Assembly: GCF_022836935.1 (NCBI RefSeq)
Contig: NZ_CP083239.1
Coordinates: 2,060,001 to 2,124,000 of the forward strand
DNA: 64,000 bases
DNA from: Ancylobacter polymorphus
Lineage (GTDB): Bacteria; Pseudomonadota; Alphaproteobacteria; Rhizobiales; Xanthobacteraceae
Direction: 5' to 3'
Every line of letters starts with the position of its first letter. The stretch's first letter is position 1. The position numbers were made by a program, and so were the translations under genes. Below the pieces are notes generated by a model, which saw only the letters and a list, made by a program, of their open reading frames with translations, was not told where the DNA came from and did not search any database. Of the stretch, positions 8,808 to 17,386 are shown piece by piece.

Positions 8808-9737
8808 ATGAACACGTCTGTCTCAACGGCCGCGCCGGGCGGCGCGGCGGTGCCGTCGCTTTCCGACCGCTTGATCGGCGCCGGCTGCGCGTTGCTCGCC
8901 ATTGCCATCTGGGGCGGCTGGATCGTCTCCACCCGCCACGCCGTACACGGGCATCTGCCCCCGGCGACCATCGGCTGGCTGCGCTTCATCGTGCCAGCGG
9001 TGGTGCTCGCACCCGCCTGGTGGCGCATCGGCCTATGGCCGAAGCGGGGCTTGCGTCCCTTCCTGCTCTGCTTTCTCGGCGCCGGCGCTTTCTTCTTCCT
9101 CGATGTGGCGACGGCGATGCGCTTCGTGCCGGCGGCGGATGTAGGGCCGCTCTTGCCCGGGACCATGCCGCTGATCGTCGCCGCCATCTCGGTGCTGGTG
9201 TTCCGCGAGAAGCTCGGCACGGCGCGGGCGATCGGCTTTGCCGCCATCGCGCTCGGCGTGCTCACCCTCGGCGGGCGTGGCCTTTTGTATCCGCAGGACG
9301 GCGCCTGGCGCGGCCATGCGCTGCTGCTGGCCGGCGCGACGATGTGGGCCGGCTACACGCTGGCCTTTCGCCGTACCGGGCTGAAGGCGACGGAGACGGT
9401 GGGGCTCGTCGGGCTGTGGTCGGCCGTCATCCTCACGCCTTACGGTCTCCCCGGTGTGATCGACGCCGTCTCCGCTGGCTATGGCCGCGAAATCCTGATC
9501 CAGCTCCTTATTCAGGGGCTGCTGTCCGGTGTCGTCGCCCTGGTGGCGTTCGGCATCGCCATCGAGCGTCTGGGCTCCTCCCGCGCCGCCGCCTTTACGG
9601 GGCTGGTGCCGGCCCTGGCGGCGGTGATCGCGGTGCCGGTGCTGGGCGAACATCCCGACACGGCGGCGATCATCGGCGTGGTGGCGACCGGGGTGGGGGT
9701 GACGCTGGCGAGTGGGGCGTTCAGCGGCGGGCGCTGA
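8808..9737 (+). CDS. EamA/DMT-family transporter
   Basis: 309-residue drug/metabolite transporter superfamily permease with ten predicted membrane helices arranged as two EamA repeats. Motifs include AIWGGWIVSTRHAVHG in helix 1 and SSRAAAFTGLVPALAAVIAVPVLGEHP near the end of repeat 2. ATG 8808 (MNTSVSTAA) is chosen over an upstream in-frame ATG at 8775 because the extra residues are not family-like. Substrate cannot be inferred. It stands alone between the TSUP gene and ruvC. Confidence 0.85.
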   Translation: MNTSVSTAAPGGAAVPSLSDRLIGAGCALLAIAIWGGWIVSTRHAVHGHLPPATIGWLRFIVPAVVLAPAWWRIGLWPKRGLRPFLLCFLGAGAFFFLDVATAMRFVPAADVGPLLPGTMPLIVAAISVLVFREKLGTARAIGFAAIALGVLTLGGRGLLYPQDGAWRGHALLLAGATMWAGYTLAFRRTGLKATETVGLVGLWSAVILTPYGLPGVIDAVSAGYGREILIQLLIQGLLSGVVALVAFGIAIERLGSSRAAAFTGLVPALAAVIAVPVLGEHPDTAAIIGVVATGVGVTLASGAFSGGR

Positions 9738-9810
9738 GGCCGCATGCGTTAACGGCGCGTTCACCCTGAGCGACGATGCGCGGTGTCCCGGACGCCGCGC
9801 GCACCGTCTC

Positions 9811-9848
9811 CCCTAGGCGTTCGTCCTTTGTTCGGCTACGCCCTAGGG
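9811..9848 (+). promoter_or_regulatory. Hairpin covering the ruvC ribosome-binding site
   Basis: CCCTAGGCGT (9811-9820) pairs with ACGCCCTAGGG (9838-9848) with one bulged C and a 17-base loop. The AGGG of the 3' arm (9845-9848) is the only plausible Shine-Dalgarno for the ruvC ATG at 9850, so the stem would mask it. Confidence 0.45.
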
Positions 9849-9849
9849 C

Positions 9850-10401
9850 ATGGTGCCATCGCCGATTCGCATTCTCGGGCTCGATCCGGGCCTCCGCCGC
9901 ACCGGCTGGGGGGTGATCGAGGCTGCCGGCACGCGGCTCAGCTTCATCGCCTGCGGCACGGTGATGCCGCCGGAGGAGGGGGGGCTCGCCGAGCGGTTGG
10001 CCTGTCTCCACACCGAGCTGATGCAGGTGCTGCGCGCCTATGCCCCCGATGAGGCGGCGGTGGAAGAAACCTTCGTCAACGTCAACCCGGCCTCGACGCT
10101 CAAGCTCGGCCAGGCGCGCGGCGTGGTGATGCTGACCCCCGCGCTGGCCGGGGTGCCGGTGTCGGAATATGCGGCCTTGCTGGTGAAGAAGACCGTGGTC
10201 GGCGCCGGCCGGGCGGAGAAGGCGCAAATCCGCCTGATGATGAAGATTCTGCTGCCTCAGGCGGATTTCACTACCGATGACGCGGCGGATGCGCTTGCGG
10301 TCGCGGTCACCCATGCGCAGCATCGGGGCATGGCGGCGATGAAGGCGCAGATGGCGGCGAAGGTGCCGCCGAAGCTCACGGCAAAGGCGGCGGCACGATG
10401 A
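9850..10401 (+). CDS. ruvC: Crossover junction endodeoxyribonuclease RuvC
   Basis: Holliday-junction resolvase that nicks symmetrically opposed strands after RuvAB branch migration. 183 residues, normal length. Catalytic acidic residues are visible in [13 protein letters not shown] (Asp), AVEETFVN (Glu) and [14 protein letters not shown] (two Asp). Its stop overlaps the ruvA start by 4 bases (ATGA), showing translational coupling within the ruvCAB operon. Confidence 0.97.
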   Translation: MVPSPIRILGLDPGLRRTGWGVIEAAGTRLSFIACGTVMPPEEGGLAERLACLHTELMQVLRAYAPDEAAVEETFVNVNPASTLKLGQARGVVMLTPALAGVPVSEYAALLVKKTVVGAGRAEKAQIRLMMKILLPQADFTTDDAADALAVAVTHAQHRGMAAMKAQMAAKVPPKLTAKAAAR

Positions 10402-11015
10402 TCGGCAAGCTCAAGGGCCTCGTCGACTCCTATGGCGACGACCATGTGATCCTCGACGTGCAGGGCGTGGGCTATCTTGTCCACTGCTCCGGGCGCACGC
10501 TGCAGGCGCTGCCCAAGGCCGGCGAGGCGGCGGTGCTGTTCATCGAAACCTTCGTGCGCGAGGACATGATCCGGCTCTACGGCTTCGCCACGCCGGCGGA
10601 GAAGAGCTGGTTCCTGCTGCTGCAGAATGTGCAGGGCGTCGGCTCCAAGGTGGCGCTCAACGTGCTCTCGACCCTCTCGCCCGCCGAGCTCGCAAACGCG
10701 GTGGCACTCGGCGACAAGGTGATGGTGGCGCGCGCCAATGGCGTCGGCCCCAAGGTCGCCGCCCGGATCGTCGCCGAATTGAAGGACAAGGCGCCGGGCT
10801 TCGCCAGCGTCGACCCGGCAGTGGCGGGGCTCGCGGCACAGATCGAGGAGCGGCAGGCGCCCGGTCCGGTGGCGGATGCTGTCTCGGCGCTGGTCAATCT
10901 CGGCTATGCGCAGCTTCAGGCGAGCGCGGCCATCGCGGCGGCCCTGCGCGAGGCCGGCGAGGGCGCCGATGCCGCCAAACTGATCCGGCTCGGCCTGAAG
11001 GAACTGGCGCGATGA
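10398..11015 (+). CDS. ruvA: Holliday junction branch migration protein RuvA
   Basis: DNA-binding subunit of the RuvAB motor. 205 residues with the N-terminal OB fold ([13 protein letters not shown]), tandem helix-hairpin-helix motifs ([15 protein letters not shown] and [14 protein letters not shown]) and the C-terminal RuvB-contacting domain ([11 protein letters not shown]). It overlaps ruvC by 4 bases upstream and the membrane-protein gene by 4 bases downstream. Confidence 0.97.
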   Translation: MIGKLKGLVDSYGDDHVILDVQGVGYLVHCSGRTLQALPKAGEAAVLFIETFVREDMIRLYGFATPAEKSWFLLLQNVQGVGSKVALNVLSTLSPAELANAVALGDKVMVARANGVGPKVAARIVAELKDKAPGFASVDPAVAGLAAQIEERQAPGPVADAVSALVNLGYAQLQASAAIAAALREAGEGADAAKLIRLGLKELAR

Positions 11016-11452
11016 TGCTGCGCTTCATCACCGCGCGCGAACCGGGGAAGCGGCAGCCCTGGCCGTGGTCGGCCCGCATTCCGGCGATGATCTTCGCCTA
11101 TGGCGGGGCGATTCTCGCCGTGCTCACCATCGAGCGGCTGATGCACAGCGCGGCTTCCGCGTACTATGCCGCGATCGCGGTGGTGCCGGGCGGCGTGGTG
11201 GCCGGGATCTGCGCCTTTGCCCTTTCCTTCCGGTCGCGCCACCCGCTCTTCGTGCTGGCGGCCGTGGTGGTGGTGGCATTGCTGCCGCTCGGCGTTATCG
11301 CGGTGTCCTATGATTTCGGCGCGTTTCGCGAGCTGTTCGAGCAGCGTGCGGTGCTGCTGGCCCCGATCCTCGCGGCGGCGGTTGCGTTCGTCACCGGCGT
11401 GCTGATGGCCGGTGGCGTTTTTCCCGCGCGTGAACGGGAGAGGGCGGAATGA
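11012..11452 (+). CDS. Four-helix membrane protein of unknown function between ruvA and ruvB
   Basis: 146-residue integral membrane protein with four predicted helices (about residues 22-42, 49-70, 76-99 and 112-134) and short basic ends. No known domain is recognised. It is locked into the ruv operon by 4-base ATGA overlaps on both sides (11012 with ruvA, 11449 with ruvB). The coupling argues that it is expressed at ruv levels, but nothing in the sequence links it to recombination. Confidence 0.8.
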   Translation: MMLRFITAREPGKRQPWPWSARIPAMIFAYGGAILAVLTIERLMHSAASAYYAAIAVVPGGVVAGICAFALSFRSRHPLFVLAAVVVVALLPLGVIAVSYDFGAFRELFEQRAVLLAPILAAAVAFVTGVLMAGGVFPARERERAE

Positions 11453-12486
11453 ACGCCAAGCGCCTCGTCGCCCCCGACAAGCGCGAGGAAGATCTCGCGG
11501 AGGCCTCGCTGCGGCCGCAGAACCTAGCGGAGTTCGTCGGGCAGGAGCAGGCGCGCGCCAATCTCGACATCTTCATCAAGGCGGCCAAGGCGCGCGGCGA
11601 GGCGCTAGACCATGTGCTGTTCGTCGGCCCACCGGGGCTGGGTAAGACCACGCTGGCGCAGATCGTGGCGCGCGAACTCGGCGTCGGTTTCCGCTCCACC
11701 TCCGGCCCTGTCATCGCCAAGGCGGGCGATCTCGCGGCGCTGCTGACCAATCTCGAAGAACGCGACGTCTTGTTCATCGACGAGATTCACCGGCTCAACC
11801 CGGCGGTGGAGGAAATCCTCTATCCCGCCATGGAGGATTACGAGCTCGACCTGATCATCGGCGAGGGGCCGGCGGCGCGCTCGGTGAAGATCTCGCTGTC
11901 GAAATTCACCCTCGTGGGCGCGACCACCCGCTCGGGCCTGCTGACCACGCCGCTGCGTGACCGTTTCGGTATTCCCATCCGGCTGAACTTCTACACCGTC
12001 GAAGAACTGGAACTGGTGGTGACGCGTGGCGCGCGGGTGATGGGGATCCCCATCGCCAAGGACGGCGCCCGCGAGATCGCCCGCCGGGCGCGCGGCACGC
12101 CGCGCATTGCCGGGCGGCTGCTGCGCCGGGTGCGCGACTTCACGCTGGTGGCGGGCAAGGACATCATCGACCGCGCCGCCGCCGACCACGCGCTGCGGGC
12201 GCTGGAAGTGGACGGGCTCGGCCTCGACCAGATGGACCGGCGCTATCTCACCGTGGTGGCGATGAATTATGGCGGCGGGCCGGTGGGGGTGGAAACCATC
12301 GCCGCCGCGCTGTCCGAGCCGCGCGACGCCATCGAGGAGATCATCGAGCCCTATCTGGTGCAGCAGGGCTTTCTCCAGCGCACCCCACGCGGGCGCGTGC
12401 TGACCGCGCACGCCTTCAAGCATCTCGGCCTTGCCGCGCCGTCGAGCGTCAACCAGATGCCGCTGTTCGACGAGGGCGCGGATTAA
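11449..12486 (+). CDS. ruvB: Holliday junction branch migration helicase RuvB
   Basis: Hexameric AAA+ motor that drives branch migration with RuvA. 345 residues. Starts with the family N-terminus ([15 protein letters not shown]), Walker [14 protein letters not shown] (~residue 59-71), Walker [11 protein letters not shown], sensor region [19 protein letters not shown] and the C-terminal winged helix ([12 protein letters not shown]). It overlaps the preceding membrane-protein gene by 4 bases. Confidence 0.97.
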   Translation: MNAKRLVAPDKREEDLAEASLRPQNLAEFVGQEQARANLDIFIKAAKARGEALDHVLFVGPPGLGKTTLAQIVARELGVGFRSTSGPVIAKAGDLAALLTNLEERDVLFIDEIHRLNPAVEEILYPAMEDYELDLIIGEGPAARSVKISLSKFTLVGATTRSGLLTTPLRDRFGIPIRLNFYTVEELELVVTRGARVMGIPIAKDGAREIARRARGTPRIAGRLLRRVRDFTLVAGKDIIDRAAADHALRALEVDGLGLDQMDRRYLTVVAMNYGGGPVGVETIAAALSEPRDAIEEIIEPYLVQQGFLQRTPRGRVLTAHAFKHLGLAAPSSVNQMPLFDEGAD

Positions 12487-12542
12487 CCCCGTGCGCGCCC
12501 GGCCATCGACGTGGCTTCCCGCGTGATGTAAGTCCCCTTCAC

Positions 12543-13175
12543 ATGAGCTGGTCCCGGAACGGCGGAGAATCGCGCGGCTACCATCACGGCAACCTTCGGG
12601 AAGCCCTGATGAAGGCGGCGCTTGAGCTGATTGGCGAAAAGGGCACCGCCGGCGCCACTTTCGCCGAGGCGGCGCGCCGCGCCGGCGTCTCTCCGGCCGC
12701 GCCCTACCGCCATTTCCGCGACCGCGACGACCTGCTTGCAGCGGTCGCGGCTGATGGGTTCGAACGCTTCACCAAAGCTCTGGAAGCCGGCTGGAACGAG
12801 GGGCGTCCGGCGCCGGCGGAGGCCTTTGAACGGCTCGGCCGCGCCTATCTCGCCTTTGCCCGCGAGCATCCGGCGGACTATGTCGCCATGTTCGAATCCG
12901 GCCTGCGCAACGAGGCCTATCCGGCCCTCGATCAGGCTGGCCAGCGGGCCTTCGGCGTGCTGCGCGAGGCGGCGGACACGCTGGTCGCTTCCATGCCAGC
13001 CGGGGATCGCCCACCCGCCTTGATGGTGGCGCTGCACACCTGGGCGCTCGCGCATGGCGTTGCCTCGCTGTTCGGCCGCGCCGACGGCGCCCGTCGCAAA
13101 CTGCCCATGGCGCCCGACGACCTGCTGGAAGCCGCGTTCCTCGTCTATCTCAAGGGGCTCGGTACGTGCGGCTAG
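12543..13175 (+). CDS. TetR/AcrR family regulator (WHG domain)
   Basis: 210 residues. N-terminal TetR helix-turn-helix [24 protein letters not shown] at residues 40-64, preceded by the YHHGNLREALMKAALELI helix typical of the subgroup with a C-terminal WHG (TetR_C_33) domain; the HTWALAHGVASLFG segment near residue 165 matches that domain. Ligand and targets are unknown, and no enzyme or pump gene is divergent from it. It converges on the next gene with 9 bases between stops, where a short palindrome (CTAGGGCGCGCGCCTAG) lies. Confidence 0.88.
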   Translation: MSWSRNGGESRGYHHGNLREALMKAALELIGEKGTAGATFAEAARRAGVSPAAPYRHFRDRDDLLAAVAADGFERFTKALEAGWNEGRPAPAEAFERLGRAYLAFAREHPADYVAMFESGLRNEAYPALDQAGQRAFGVLREAADTLVASMPAGDRPPALMVALHTWALAHGVASLFGRADGARRKLPMAPDDLLEAAFLVYLKGLGTCG

Positions 13176-13184
13176 GGCGCGCGC

Positions 13185-13664
13185 CTAGTCTTCCGTCGTG
13201 AGGTTGACCTCGATGGCGGCACCGGCGCCGCGGCAGAACAGCAGGATATCGTCCGGCTTGTTCTCTGGGGTCAGGATCACCGGGCGCTGCGCGCGTCCCG
13301 CCAGCCACAGCATGAAGCGGCCGAGCGCCTGCCAGTCCTCCGGCTCGCAGACATCGGACGGATCGATGTCGAACTCGATGTCGTCGCTGCGGAAGAAGTG
13401 CAGGTTGATCACGACATTGCCCGCATGCCACCGCAGGCTGGGGCTTGCGCGCTTCCAGACGGCGAACACATCTTCGATGCGGTCGGGCATAAGGCCCGGC
13501 TCGCCGTCGATCTCGAAGACAGCCGGAGGATCGAGTGCGCGCAACCCGTCGATCACGGCCTGCCAGCCATCGGGGCCGGCATCGAGCACATAGAGATCGC
13601 GCAGTCGGCCATCGGGCTCGAAAAAAGCGGCGACCTCGGTCCAGTCGGGAATCAATGCGGTCAT
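13185..13664 (-). CDS. Acidic hypothetical protein
   Basis: 159-residue acidic soluble protein. No family recognised. The ATG at 13664 (MTALIPDW) follows an AAAGGA motif with good spacing; the frame is open 16 codons farther upstream. Visible traits are many Asp/Glu, several Trp, no signal peptide and no membrane segment. It could be a small-molecule or protein-interaction module, but no function is claimed. Confidence 0.65.
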   Translation of the reverse strand: MTALIPDWTEVAAFFEPDGRLRDLYVLDAGPDGWQAVIDGLRALDPPAVFEIDGEPGLMPDRIEDVFAVWKRASPSLRWHAGNVVINLHFFRSDDIEFDIDPSDVCEPEDWQALGRFMLWLAGRAQRPVILTPENKPDDILLFCRGAGAAIEVNLTTED

Positions 13665-13705
13665 CGAAGCAGTCCTTTGCTTTTCAATCCCGCAGACCGC
13701 GCCCA

Positions 13706-13734
13706 TTGACAAGCGGCGGGTGGATTTCTATCTA
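13706..13734 (+). promoter_or_regulatory. Candidate promoter of the DUF2852 gene
   Basis: A perfect TTGACA (13706-13711) is followed after 17 bases by TATCTA. It lies about 70 bases ahead of the ATG at 13806. A strong -35 with a weak -10 is typical of alphaproteobacterial housekeeping promoters. Confidence 0.5.
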
Positions 13735-13805
13735 TGTGAATGTGATTAACATTAACCTAAGCGGGCATGGGGCCCGCGGCGGTTCTACCCAGGAGCGGTA
13801 CGCCC

Positions 13806-14222
13806 ATGGAGCTCGCACAGAAGCTCGACAGTTACGGCAAGCCGGCCTGGATCGCGCTCACGGTACTGGGCTTCATGGCCTGGTGGCCTCTGGGTCTTGC
13901 GGTCCTGGCCTTCACGATAGGGAGTGGACGGATGTTTTGTGGTGGCAAGCGCGGCTTCGGCCGCTGGCAGGAAGAGGGCGCGGAAGCGATGCGCAATTTC
14001 GGCAGCCGGTTCGGTGGCGGCTTCCCTTCCAGCGGCAACCGCGCCTTCGATGAATACCGCCAGGAGACGCTGCGCCGGCTGGAAGAGGAGCAGAAGGACT
14101 TCCGGTCCTTCCTCGACCGCCTGCGTCAGGCGAAGGACAAGGCGGAGTTCGACCAGTTCATGGCCGACCGCCGCAACCGCCCGGCCGCGCCTTCCGCGCC
14201 GACGGATGATGTCCAGCGCTGA
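13806..14222 (+). CDS. DUF2852 domain protein
   Basis: 138-residue protein of the DUF2852 family. After LDSYGKPAW comes one membrane helix (about residues 14-38, with the GFMAWWPLGLAVL signature), then a hydrophilic, charged C-terminus (RQETLRRLEEEQKDFRSFLDRL) likely to be helical and cytoplasmic. ATG 13806 follows an AGGAGCGG ribosome-binding site. Function unknown. It is followed by a strong terminator. Confidence 0.85.
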   Translation: MELAQKLDSYGKPAWIALTVLGFMAWWPLGLAVLAFTIGSGRMFCGGKRGFGRWQEEGAEAMRNFGSRFGGGFPSSGNRAFDEYRQETLRRLEEEQKDFRSFLDRLRQAKDKAEFDQFMADRRNRPAAPSAPTDDVQR

Positions 14223-14239
14223 TCGGCTCCACCCTCTGC

Positions 14240-14277
14240 AACCGCGCCCTTTATCCGAAGGGCGCGGTTCTTTTTTT
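14240..14277 (+). terminator. Strong Rho-independent terminator
   Basis: Perfect 12-bp stem (aaccgcgccctt with aagggcgcggtt, loop TATCCG) followed by C and seven T. It separates the DUF2852 gene from ybgC. Confidence 0.93.
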
Positions 14278-14305
14278 GCGAGCACTTCTCGTTTATGAGG
14301 GCGCC

Positions 14306-14815
14306 ATGAACGAGCGCCCCGATCCTTTTTCCCCCGAGACCCTCAAGGCCGACCCTTTCCTGCATCTGGCCGGCCGGCTGGTGCCGGGTGGGCATGTGCT
14401 GCCCGTACGGGTCTATTACGAGGACACGGATTTCTCCGGCATCGTCTACCACGCCAACTACCTCAAATTCATGGAACGTGCCCGTTCCGACCATCTGCGC
14501 CTCATCGGCGTGGTGCAGGGCGAATTGTTCGGCGAGGCGCTGGCCGAGGCACCGGGCTTCGCCTTCGTGGTGCGCTCGATGGAACTGCAGTTCGTCCGCC
14601 CCGCCCGCATCGACGACGTGCTGGAAGTCCACACCAGCCCGGTCGAGGTCGCCGGCGCCTCCATCACCCTCGCCCAGAAGGTGAAGCGGGGAGACGAACT
14701 GCTGGTCGAAGGCAAGGTGAAAGTGGCCTTCGTTGCCCAGGGCCGCGCCCGCCGCATTCCCGATGCGCTGCGCGCCGCCATGAAGCTGGCGCTGGAACAG
14801 GCCCCGCAGCTCTGA
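14306..14815 (+). CDS. ybgC: Tol-Pal-associated acyl-CoA thioesterase YbgC
   Basis: Hot-dog fold 4-hydroxybenzoyl-CoA thioesterase-type enzyme, 169 residues, hydrolysing acyl-CoA at the inner membrane. The active-site segment YYEDTDFSGIVYHANYLKFMERARSD contains the catalytic Asp of this family. ATG 14306 (MNERPDPF) is taken instead of an upstream TTG. It heads the tol-pal genes, although about 250 bases separate it from tolQ. Confidence 0.93.
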   Translation: MNERPDPFSPETLKADPFLHLAGRLVPGGHVLPVRVYYEDTDFSGIVYHANYLKFMERARSDHLRLIGVVQGELFGEALAEAPGFAFVVRSMELQFVRPARIDDVLEVHTSPVEVAGASITLAQKVKRGDELLVEGKVKVAFVAQGRARRIPDALRAAMKLALEQAPQL

Positions 14816-14864
14816 CACGCGCCCGGTAGCAAAGCACCCTTTTCGCTGTTGCGATGCGGCAACG

Positions 14865-14880
14865 CTAACGCGGTATTAAC
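14865..14880 (+). promoter_or_regulatory. CtrA-box-like site upstream of tolQ
   Basis: CTAA-N7-TTAAC, one base off the CtrA consensus TTAA-N7-TTAAC, lies about 185 bases ahead of the tolQ start. This is inference from the motif alone; the rcdA-like gene in the same window makes a CtrA system likely in this organism. Confidence 0.35.
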
Positions 14881-15064
14881 CCTAATGCGGTGTTGTACCG
14901 CGCGGCTGTAGACGCGCCTCGGCCCTTATCGCCCAAGTTTGGACAGACTCGGTCGGTTGATGGCGAACGCGTTCCCTTAAAGCAGCCATGCAGGGCATTC
15001 GCTGCTGTCGGCACCGGATGCAAGGCGGCGGTGCGACCTTTAACGAGCGGGCAGGATTGGCTTG

Positions 15065-15913
15065 ATGACGCTGAAGAAGCTCTTAATCGCGGTGATGCTG
15101 GTTCTTACGGCGCCCGCGTCCCTAGCCATTGCCCAGAACGCGCCCGCTCCGGTCACCGCCGCGCCGACGGCGCAGGTCGACGGGCAGGCCGTCGCCGCCC
15201 CTCCCGGTGCGATGAGCGCGCCCGCCGGCGCCGGCATGGGCAGCGCCGACCTGTCGCTCATCGGCCTTTTCCTTCAGGCACACTTCATTGTGAAGCTGGT
15301 CATGGCGGGCCTCGTGCTCGCCTCGATCTGGGTCTGGGCGATCATCATCGACAAGACCATCCTGTACGGTCGCATGAAGCGGCAGATGGACCGCTTCGAG
15401 ACCACCTTCTGGTCCGGCCAGAGCCTGGAAGAGCTGTATCGCTCGCTCTCCTCGCGCCCCAACCACGCCATGGCGGCGATCTTCGTCGCGGCGATGCGGG
15501 AGTGGAAGCGCTCCTATGAAGGCGGTGCGCGCTCGCTTTCCGGCCTCACCCAGCGGCTCGACAAGGTGATGAACGTCACCATCGCCCGCGAGGTGGAGCG
15601 GCTGGAGAGCCGCCTGCTGGTGCTGGCCACCGTCGGCTCTGCCGGTCCGTTCATCGGCCTGTTCGGCACGGTGTGGGGCATCATGACCAGCTTCCAGTCC
15701 ATCGCCGCGTCGAAGAACACCAGCCTCGCCGTGGTGGCGCCGGGCATCGCCGAAGCCCTGTTCGCGACGGCAATCGGCCTCATCGCCGCCATTCCCGCGA
15801 CGATTTTCTATAACAAGTTCGTTTCGCAGGTGAACCGGCAGGCGGCGCGGCTGGAGGGCTTCGCTGACGAGTTCTCCGCCATCCTGTCGCGCCAGATCGA
15901 CGAACGGGGCTGA
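15065..15913 (+). CDS. tolQ: Tol-Pal system protein TolQ
   Basis: Inner-membrane proton-channel subunit of the TolQRA motor that keeps the outer membrane invaginated with the division site. Three membrane segments: around AHFIVKLVMAGLVLASIWVWAI (residues ~74-98), and two in the C-terminal half including FIGLFGTVWGIMTSF. 282 residues from ATG 15065, which has AGGA 8 bases upstream. This start gives an extra N-terminus with signal-peptide-like hydrophobic residues and an Ala/Pro-rich stretch that usual TolQ lack; ATG 15212 (MSAPAG) would give the common length but has no visible ribosome site. Confidence 0.93.
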   Translation: MTLKKLLIAVMLVLTAPASLAIAQNAPAPVTAAPTAQVDGQAVAAPPGAMSAPAGAGMGSADLSLIGLFLQAHFIVKLVMAGLVLASIWVWAIIIDKTILYGRMKRQMDRFETTFWSGQSLEELYRSLSSRPNHAMAAIFVAAMREWKRSYEGGARSLSGLTQRLDKVMNVTIAREVERLESRLLVLATVGSAGPFIGLFGTVWGIMTSFQSIAASKNTSLAVVAPGIAEALFATAIGLIAAIPATIFYNKFVSQVNRQAARLEGFADEFSAILSRQIDERG

Positions 15914-15917
15914 TCGC

Positions 15918-16373
15918 ATGGGCATGTCCGCAGGAGGAGCGGGAGGCGGCTGGCACTCGCGGCGTTCGCGCCGGCGGGGCGGCGGGGCCGTCATGTCCGA
16001 AATCAACGTCACGCCGATGGTCGACGTGATGCTGGTTCTGCTCATCATCTTCATGGTCGCCGCGCCCATGCTCACCACGGGCGTGCCGCTTGACCTTCCG
16101 CAGACCGAAGCCAAGGCGGTGCCGCAGGAGAGCGCGCCGCTGATCGTCAACATCACCAAGGACGGCAAGATCTTCCTGCAGGACACCGAGATCCCGGTCG
16201 ACGAACTCGTGCCCAAGCTGCAGGCCATCGGCAAGGCCGGCTATGAGGAGCGCATCTTCGTGCGTGCCGACAAGAGCCTCGACTATGGCTCGGTCATGCG
16301 GGTGATGGGTCGGCTCTCCGGTGCCGGTTTCAAGCGCGTGGCGCTGGTCTCCGAAGTCGACCAGGGGGGCTGA
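15918..16373 (+). CDS. tolR: Tol-Pal system protein TolR
   Basis: 151-residue ExbD/TolR protein. One membrane helix containing the conserved Asp used in proton translocation (TPMVDVMLVLLIIFMVAAPM, residues ~32-52), then a periplasmic domain (VRADKSLDYGSVMRVMG). Follows tolQ by 4 bases and precedes tolA by 3, so the three are co-translated. Confidence 0.95.
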   Translation: MGMSAGGAGGGWHSRRSRRRGGGAVMSEINVTPMVDVMLVLLIIFMVAAPMLTTGVPLDLPQTEAKAVPQESAPLIVNITKDGKIFLQDTEIPVDELVPKLQAIGKAGYEERIFVRADKSLDYGSVMRVMGRLSGAGFKRVALVSEVDQGG

Positions 16374-16376
16374 CGC

Positions 16377-17360
16377 ATGAAGGCGGGCTTCCTCTCCTCG
16401 ACGGTTCTTCATGTCGGCATCATCGGCTTCATGGCGGTCTCGTTCGCGTCACCCTCGCCCTATGAGGTGACGCCGGCCGAATCCATGCCGATCGACATCA
16501 TCTCCGATTCCGAGATGTCGAAGATGATGGCGGGCAAGAAGGACGCGCCGAAGGAGAACCCGAAGCCCGTCGTCGAGAAGAAGGCCGATACGCCCAAGCA
16601 GGCGGAGAACCTCGACTCCAAGGTGTCGGAGAAGCCCGAGGTGAAGGCCGCCAACGAGCCGTCCGCGCCTCCGCCTCCGCCCCCTCCGCCGCCTCAGGCG
16701 AAGCCCGCCGAGCCCAAGCCTCCGGCCGCTCAGGCCGAATCCAAGCCCGCGCCGCCCCCGCCGCAGGATGCGGAGGCGCTCGCCGCCAAGCCGCCGGAGC
16801 CGCCCAAGGACCAGCCCAAGCCCCAGGAGCAGGCGCAGGCCACCCCGCCGCCGCCCGCGCCGCCCAAGAAGCCGAAGAACATTCCGCCCAAGGTGGTGCA
16901 GGAGCCGGCGCCCGAGCGCGACTTCAACCCGAACCAGATCGCCGCCCTGCTGAACAAGCAGGACCCGCGGCGCACGGCGGCGCTTGGCGACACCATCAAC
17001 AACACCGCCTCGCTCGGCGCGTCGCAGGGAACGGCAACTTCCCTGTCGCAGACCGAGATCGACGCGCTGCGCGCCTATATCGCCCGCTTCTGGAAGCTGC
17101 CGGCCGGCGCGGTCGACGCCGCTCAGGTGACAGTGGTGTTCAAGATCGTGCTGAGCCCGGACCGCCGGCTGGTGGGGGCGCCGCAGCTGGTCGAGGTGCA
17201 GGGCGCCGGCAATGCCTATGCGCCGATCGTGCGGGAAACCGCGCAGCGGGCACTGTACGAGATCGCCAATCAACAGAACCCGTTCCCGATGCTGCGTGCC
17301 GACCGTTACGACACGTGGAAGGAACTGGAGCTGGGGTTCAACCCGGCCATGCTTCATTGA
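16377..17360 (+). CDS. tolA: Cell envelope integrity protein TolA
   Basis: 327 residues. N-terminal membrane anchor ([17 protein letters not shown]), a long Pro/Lys/Ala-rich periplasmic spacer (residues ~60-185, with a run of nine prolines near 97-105) and a C-terminal TolA III-like domain ([19 protein letters not shown] ... [15 protein letters not shown]). It bridges TolQR with TolB and Pal. The proline-rich rather than Ala/Lys-helical spacer is typical of alphaproteobacteria. Confidence 0.92.
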   Translation: MKAGFLSSTVLHVGIIGFMAVSFASPSPYEVTPAESMPIDIISDSEMSKMMAGKKDAPKENPKPVVEKKADTPKQAENLDSKVSEKPEVKAANEPSAPPPPPPPPPQAKPAEPKPPAAQAESKPAPPPPQDAEALAAKPPEPPKDQPKPQEQAQATPPPPAPPKKPKNIPPKVVQEPAPERDFNPNQIAALLNKQDPRRTAALGDTINNTASLGASQGTATSLSQTEIDALRAYIARFWKLPAGAVDAAQVTVVFKIVLSPDRRLVGAPQLVEVQGAGNAYAPIVRETAQRALYEIANQQNPFPMLRADRYDTWKELELGFNPAMLH

Positions 17361-17386
17361 TGCCCGTTTTTTTCGAGGTACCCAGA

